Assembly (NCBI GenBank): GCA_041678605.1
Contig: JBAYNW010000023.1
Location: forward strand, 1-26,291
Length of the DNA: 26,291 bases
Reading direction: 5' to 3'
From: JBAYNW01 sp041678605
Lineage (GTDB): Bacteria > Cyanobacteriota > Vampirovibrionia > Gastranaerophilales > Gastranaerophilaceae
Position numbers and translations under genes: made by a program. A model generated the notes under the pieces. That model made no database searches and was not told the origin of the DNA. It saw nothing but the letters and a program-made list of their open reading frames with translations. Of the stretch, positions 22,150 through 26,291 are shown one piece after another; positions within the stretch are counted from its first letter, which is position 1; the number at the start of each line of letters is the position of its first letter.

Positions 22150-22268
22150 AAATAATTTGTAAAAATCGGTTTTTAATCTAAACTTTTATCACGTTTTTGA
22201 AACATACTATTTTTATTTTGGATATCTTTAGATACAATGTTCTTACAGTCAGTTAGGAGAACGTTGAA

Positions 22269-23546
22269 ATGGAAAGATTTTTCGGAATATTCGGTATAAT
22301 TTTTATATTTTTAGTCGCTTTTTTGATGTCTAACAATAAAAAATCGATTAACATTAAAACCATAGGCATGGGGTTTTTGCTCCAAATTTTATTGGCGGTT
22401 TTTGTTTTAAAAACGCCTATCGGTCAGGCTATTTTCGGGAATATAGGATTATTTATCCAGAAAATTCTTGATTTTGCCAATCAGGGAGCAACCTTTTTAT
22501 TCGGGCCTTTGAACAATTCCCACAGATTAAACGAAATATTCGGTGCAGGCTCAATGGTTTTTGCTATCCAGCTTTTAGCCGCAATTATATTTATAGCGGT
22601 TCTTGTAAATCTTTTATATTATTACAGAATTATGCAGAAGATTGTGGCGGTTTTGGGAAAAGCCATGTACAAATTGATGGACGTTAGTGGGGCTGAAGCA
22701 CTTTCAAACGTTGCAAGCTCTTTTGTAGGGCAGGTCATGGCACAATTTATGATTAAACCTTATCTGCCGAATTTAACACGTTCCGAGGTTTTGGCTTCAA
22801 TGACCGGAAGCATGGCGTGTATTTCAGGCGGGGTAATGGCTTTGTACGTTGGAATGGGCATCCCTGCTCAATATTTGCTTGCCGCATCGATTATGGCAGC
22901 ACCGGGGGCATTGGTTATTTCAAAAATCGTTTATCCTGAAGACGGTCAGCCGCAAACCAAGGATGAAGTCAAAATCAGCAAAAGAAGAACCCACGTTAAC
23001 GTGGTTGATTCCATTGCAAGAGGGGCAACCGACGGGCTGAATGTAGCATTGAAAGTAATAGCCGTTTTACTGGCTTTTGTCGCACTAATTGCTATGATAG
23101 ACTGGTTTTTGGGAAAAACCGGAGTATTTTTGCATAACGCAATTCACATGAATTTAGCGTTTTTGGGGCTTGATATCGACCACCTCTCAATGAAAGCGAT
23201 TGTTGGTAAATTTTTCTCGGTATTCGCATACTTAATGGGTGTACCTTTCAAGGATTCAAGTGCAGTAGGCTCTTTGATGGGAACAAAATTTATATTGAAC
23301 GAAACACTCGGATATATGGATTTGGTTTCGATTAAAAATATCATATCCGATAAAAGCTTTATTATAGCGAGTTTTGCACTCTGCGGATTTGCAAACTTAA
23401 GCTCTATTGCTATACAAATCGGAGGTATCGGCGAAATGGCTCCAAACCAGAGAAAAAATCTTTCCCGATTGGGATTAAGGGCATTGATTTGCGGAACGCT
23501 TGCTTCTTATATGTCGGCTTGCATTGCGGGAATATTATTGGGATAA
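22269..23546 (+). CDS. Concentrative nucleoside transporter (NupC family)
   Basis: A 425-residue integral membrane protein of the CNT family (nucleoside/cation symport). About ten hydrophobic segments are present. The N-terminal domain covers roughly 1-110. The gate region (HRLNEIFGAGSMVFAIQLLAAIIFIAVLVNLLYYYRIM) is followed by the core with DVSGAEALSNVASSFVGQVMAQ, LTRSEVLASMTGSMACISGGVMALYVGMGI and the C-terminal ASFALCGFANLSSIAIQIGGIGEMAPNQR, which are diagnostic. RBS TAGGAGAACGTTGAA is good. It lies 119 nt after yggT and shares purine salvage logic with mtnP. Substrate (purine or pyrimidine nucleoside) is not decided by sequence. Confidence 0.93.
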   Translation: MERFFGIFGIIFIFLVAFLMSNNKKSINIKTIGMGFLLQILLAVFVLKTPIGQAIFGNIGLFIQKILDFANQGATFLFGPLNNSHRLNEIFGAGSMVFAIQLLAAIIFIAVLVNLLYYYRIMQKIVAVLGKAMYKLMDVSGAEALSNVASSFVGQVMAQFMIKPYLPNLTRSEVLASMTGSMACISGGVMALYVGMGIPAQYLLAASIMAAPGALVISKIVYPEDGQPQTKDEVKISKRRTHVNVVDSIARGATDGLNVALKVIAVLLAFVALIAMIDWFLGKTGVFLHNAIHMNLAFLGLDIDHLSMKAIVGKFFSVFAYLMGVPFKDSSAVGSLMGTKFILNETLGYMDLVSIKNIISDKSFIIASFALCGFANLSSIAIQIGGIGEMAPNQRKNLSRLGLRALICGTLASYMSACIAGILLG

Positions 23547-23632
23547 TTCAGCTTAAACTTTATTAACAAACTAGCAAAAAAAAGTTTTTTTTGGTTTATT
23601 ATTCTTGTAGTAATATATTATGGTGTTTTTCA

Positions 23633-24853
23633 ATGCTAACAATTAATCCTATTGGAAATAATAATAGGTATTATCCTAAAACAAAAATCCAAAACCGGTT
23701 TTTTCAAAGTCCTTTGCTGAAAACAGGTATGGACAGTGTGTCTTTTGGTGCTGCAAATCCGAAAAAGATTATTTTTGAGATTTTACCGAATCTGGATATT
23801 GCCATTAAAAAATCACTCACAGGGATATATAAAGAGGTTCACGGGGGCAGTGAATTTTTAGTTAAACTTATAGAGGGCAAAAAAGTTGAGGAAACCTTAG
23901 CAGACGATTTTGGCAATAAAATAATTTGCAATTACGACAAAAATGGGAAATTAATTAAAAAGGTAAGCACTTTCGCAGGCCAATTTACAGAAACGATAAA
24001 ATTTAAATTTGGTAAAACCAGTTATATAAAACTGCAATATTCTGACAAAAGCGTTGAAGAATCACACTTTACTAATGGTAAAATAACTTCTTTACTATTG
24101 ACTGACGGGAAAGGAAAGGTTTTGGGACGCCGCGAACTTTTATACTATCCGAATAATTCGTTGAAGGAAATAATTACGAGGGTTGAAAATGATTGTGCTG
24201 TAAGTACCTTACGTTATGACGAGGCGGGAAATGTCACAGAGGCGGAAGATGTTATTAACAATGCTTATTTTGACAGGCGGGTTTTTTATGTTGGAAGGAA
24301 GAAAAATCAAGTTGGCTCATCCCGGACAAAAGTTTTTCCTTTCGGACTTGATACAAAAACCGACTGCTATGCCGGCGGCGGGGTTAAGTCATTTAGTGCG
24401 AGTTTTGACGGATTGTCCTACAACGAGGAATATTATCCCAATACCACGCTAAAATCCTTTTCAAAAGATTATAAAGGAATGTTTTATGAGCTTTATCTTG
24501 ATGAAGCTGGAAATTGTCAGGGTGGAATATTCAAAACAAAAGACCATCAGATTTTTAAACTAAAATTTGACGAAGAAGGTATATATATTGCAGACGATAA
24601 AGAAGATGACGCCATCGTGGATAGTTTAAATAAGTGGCTTGAAAGCACTTTTTCTATAAACAAGTTCATCTTAAAATACAAGTCCGAAAGCCCCCAACTT
24701 GAACCTGACCCGATAGAAATTATCTCAAAATCATTCAAGCCGCAGCCGGCGGTTGAGAATGTAAAGGATAAACAGTTGGCAAGGTATCTTGTTGAAACTG
24801 CAACCCTAAAACCCCCAAAGGACAGTGAGCTCTTTTCAACCAATTTGACTTAG
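23633..24853 (+). CDS. Orphan protein with N-terminal VSFGA motif and YD-like strands
   Basis: A 406-residue protein of unknown function. The start ATG at 23633 is preferred over an upstream in-frame TTG at 23591; a weak upstream ATGGTG precedes it. Residues 1-40 are polar and end in SVSFGA, like the 18482 protein. The middle (about 90-330) is rich in beta strands with repeated NG/EAGN turns: YDKNGKLIKK, YDEAGNVTEAE, YLDEAGNCQGG and KFDEEGIYIAD, reminiscent of YD/RHS or MORN-type repeats but too degenerate to assign. The C-terminal 80 residues are helical and Pro-containing. No signal peptide. The stop TAG is the first three bases of the adjoining element. Confidence 0.72.
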   Translation: MLTINPIGNNNRYYPKTKIQNRFFQSPLLKTGMDSVSFGAANPKKIIFEILPNLDIAIKKSLTGIYKEVHGGSEFLVKLIEGKKVEETLADDFGNKIICNYDKNGKLIKKVSTFAGQFTETIKFKFGKTSYIKLQYSDKSVEESHFTNGKITSLLLTDGKGKVLGRRELLYYPNNSLKEIITRVENDCAVSTLRYDEAGNVTEAEDVINNAYFDRRVFYVGRKKNQVGSSRTKVFPFGLDTKTDCYAGGGVKSFSASFDGLSYNEEYYPNTTLKSFSKDYKGMFYELYLDEAGNCQGGIFKTKDHQIFKLKFDEEGIYIADDKEDDAIVDSLNKWLESTFSINKFILKYKSESPQLEPDPIEIISKSFKPQPAVENVKDKQLARYLVETATLKPPKDSELFSTNLT

Positions 24854-24980
24854 GGTCTGTTGACACAAAAAGTAAACACGTCATGCTGAACTCGTTTCAG
24901 CATCTCATGAGCGAACGACAATGCGACCCTGAAACAAGTTCAGGGAGACGTTTCTCCGGAATATGTGTCAACAGACCCTA
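24851..24980. mobile_element. 130-bp MITE-like element with 17-bp terminal inverted repeats
   Basis: Ends TAGGGTCTGTTGACACA (24851-24867) and its exact reverse complement (24964-24980). The interior holds a second dyad: CTGAACTCGTTTCAG against CTGAAACAAGTTCAG. It starts and ends at TA, consistent with insertion into a TA site with duplication. No transposase is encoded, so it needs one in trans; the family (Tc1/IS630 or IS5-like) cannot be fixed from here. It lies exactly between the convergent stop codons of the orphan gene and coaX. Confidence 0.88.
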
Positions 24981-24981
24981 G

Positions 24982-25770
24982 TTAACAAAGATTATAAATT
25001 GGCTTTATGTCGGCTTTATTTACATTCAGATTATACAAAAATCTCAAGCCCTCTAGGGTTAAGGTCGGGTTGATAAAATCAAACGGACATTTCATGTAGC
25101 TTGAAATAAGCCCTGAGTAACCGCCTGTAGCTATTAGAGTTGCCTTTTCGCCCAATTCTTTTTCGCATTGTTCTATAAGCCCGTCAATCATGCACGCAGA
25201 GCCTCTTATTACACCTGAGAGAATTGCCTCAGAAGTGTTGTTTCCGATTGCTTTGTTTGAAATGGCGACGTCGATTTTTGGCAATTTTGATGTAAATTTG
25301 TTCAAAACTTTCATCTGCAAATTTAGCCCCGGAGTGATTATTCCGCCGATAAATTCACCCTTATGATTAACTATGTCGAAAGAAGTCGCGGTTCCGAAAT
25401 CAACCACAATGCAGGGTCTGTCGTAAAGCATAAATGCACCGCAAGCGTTCGCAATTCTGTCCGCTCCGGCTTCGTCGGGATTTTCAATTGCGATTTTAAC
25501 TCCGGTTTTAGATTTGTTCGTCAACATTATTGAATTTATTTTAAAAACATTATTAACCGAGGATTGAAATTTGCTGCTAAGTTCATTAACGACTGATGCG
25601 ATTATACACCCTTCGATTTTAAAAGGTTTGCAGAGAGTTTTTAACAAAACCTCATATTCTTCCTGCGACAAATCTTTGTCGGAAGCAAGCCTGAATTCTT
25701 CGACGAGTGCGTCGGAGTCAAAAAGCCCCAGTGTAATACTTGTGTTCCCGATATCAGCTGTTAATAACAT
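24982..25770 (-). CDS. coaX: Type III pantothenate kinase
   Basis: A 262-residue CoaX, the ATP-dependent first step of coenzyme A synthesis. Motifs: N-terminal TADIGNTSITLGLF with the phosphate loop, the GADRIANACGA pantothenate segment, VVDFGTATSFDIV and the C-terminal ATGGYSGLI. CoaX enzymes are insensitive to CoA feedback and use an ASKHA fold. The TAA stop is one base after the mobile element. RBS is weak (GTAGGG 8 nt before the ATG). It follows an orphan gene on the same strand by 56 nt, probably co-transcribed. Confidence 0.94.
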   Translation of the reverse strand: MLLTADIGNTSITLGLFDSDALVEEFRLASDKDLSQEEYEVLLKTLCKPFKIEGCIIASVVNELSSKFQSSVNNVFKINSIMLTNKSKTGVKIAIENPDEAGADRIANACGAFMLYDRPCIVVDFGTATSFDIVNHKGEFIGGIITPGLNLQMKVLNKFTSKLPKIDVAISNKAIGNNTSEAILSGVIRGSACMIDGLIEQCEKELGEKATLIATGGYSGLISSYMKCPFDFINPTLTLEGLRFLYNLNVNKADIKPIYNLC

Positions 25771-25826
25771 AAAAATAGCCCTACTTTCCGTAGAACTATT
25801 TTATAACAAATATGTTTTTGAGTAAA

Positions 25827-26018
25827 CTAAAATCTCACTGCTGATGCAGTTGATGAAGGTGGCGTAGCCGAACCATTCAAAATGCTTCCTATGTTTGGCC
25901 CCATATAACCTACTGTTGCCACAGGTGCAGCCGCACAATTGTCATCATTGAACTGCTTTCTGCCGGCACTAAAAGTGTCCGCCCCTTGTAAACCATTTAA
26001 CCCGCCTAATAAAGTCAT
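25827..26018 (-). CDS. Small orphan protein, 63 residues
   Basis: A short glycine-, alanine- and serine-rich protein (MTLLGGLNGLQGADTFSAGR at the start, GYMGPNIGSILNGSATPPSS near the end). The ATG at 26018 is chosen because GGAGG lies 8 nt upstream; an in-frame TTG further upstream would include that ribosome binding site. There is no membrane helix, and the single Cys lies mid-protein. No family recognised. It could be a small structural or secreted peptide. Being coded just upstream of coaX is the only context. Confidence 0.6.
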   Translation of the reverse strand: MTLLGGLNGLQGADTFSAGRKQFNDDNCAAAPVATVGYMGPNIGSILNGSATPPSSTASAVRF

Positions 26019-26157
26019 AATCCAGTCCTCCAAAATTATTCCATACCCATATATATATAAAGTATTTTGGACATGAAAAATTGCATGGTCTTTTGAAAAG
26101 TGTTACAAAGTTTACTAAAGGTAAGAGGGAGGTATGGAGGGTTTTTTATGAAGTGAT

Positions 26158-26291
26158 TAAGTGATTAAGTTCAATAATGCTTCGCAAATTTTTAAAAAAA
26201 TGTGAAACGAGAGAGTAACAGGTCAGCAGGAAGCAAGCAAGGCTGAAACTCTTTAGTAATAGGCGTTCGCCTTCCCGCCCCCTTGAGGGGA
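26158..26291. repeat. Dispersed repeat, right copy (inverted relative to 110-243)
   Basis: Reverse complement of 110-243 with about 96% identity over 131 bases, and cut by the window end. It is preceded by a short tandem GTGATTAAGTGATTAAG at about 26154-26170. Nothing coding was seen in 26041-26157, which is AT-rich with a TATATATATA run near 26050. Confidence 0.88.

Overview
The window looks like an AT-rich chromosomal segment from an uncultured gut-type relative of Cyanobacteria, most likely Vampirovibrionia/Melainabacteria, order Gastranaerophilales. This is inference. It rests on the combination of flagellar rod genes, a CdaA-type diadenylate cyclase, YitT, a PBS-lyase-like HEAT protein, and two lineage-type orphan proteins with an N-terminal SFGA motif. 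No rRNA, tRNA, CRISPR array, prophage or intact transposase was seen.

Layout, left to right. 1-373: a dispersed repeat and a TTCCC-rich tract. 374-1294 (-): HEAT-repeat protein. 1295-1799: hairpins, a strong promoter and an L10 leader with attenuator, driving rplJ-rplL (+), which ends at a 17-bp-stem hairpin. 2927-5191 (+): four flagellar rod genes (two FlgF/FlgG-type, flgB, flgC). 5208-6838 (-): a StrF-like glycosyltransferase and a TPR protein with overlapping ends. 6907-7797 (+): metF. 7762-18273 (-): a long collinear block of a TPR/NHL exported protein, malQ, (repeat element), serA, a small conserved protein, yitT, cdaA, lysA, an SDR, a TcdA-like E1-type enzyme and a HigBA-like toxin-antitoxin pair with its own promoter. 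18482-18895 (+): SFGA protein. 18904-19085: second copy of the repeat element. 19088-20799 (-): secG, an NrtR-like Nudix regulator and a lytic transglycosylase. 21052-23546 (+): mtnP, yggT and a NupC-type nucleoside transporter. 23633-24853 (+): second SFGA protein. 24851-24980: a 130-bp terminal-inverted-repeat element. 24982-26018 (-): coaX and a 63-residue orphan. 26158-26291: the inverted copy of the left-end repeat.

Most genes are housekeeping: translation, serine, lysine and folate/one-carbon metabolism, glucan use, CoA synthesis, methylthioadenosine salvage and secretion. lysA and cdaA are nearly contiguous, placing a cell-wall amino-acid enzyme beside the c-di-AMP synthase. mtnP and the nucleoside transporter lie close together and suggest purine salvage.

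The parts most worth a second look are non-coding or structural. They are the inverted repeats at both window ends, a perfect GC-rich 27-nt palindrome embedded in frame in the glycosyltransferase gene, three MITE-like elements of two families, a promoter carrying twin TTGTACAA dyads in front of the Nudix regulator (whose Nudix box is degenerate), a probably leaderless toxin promoter, and an rplJ-rplL operon separated from its usual neighbours.
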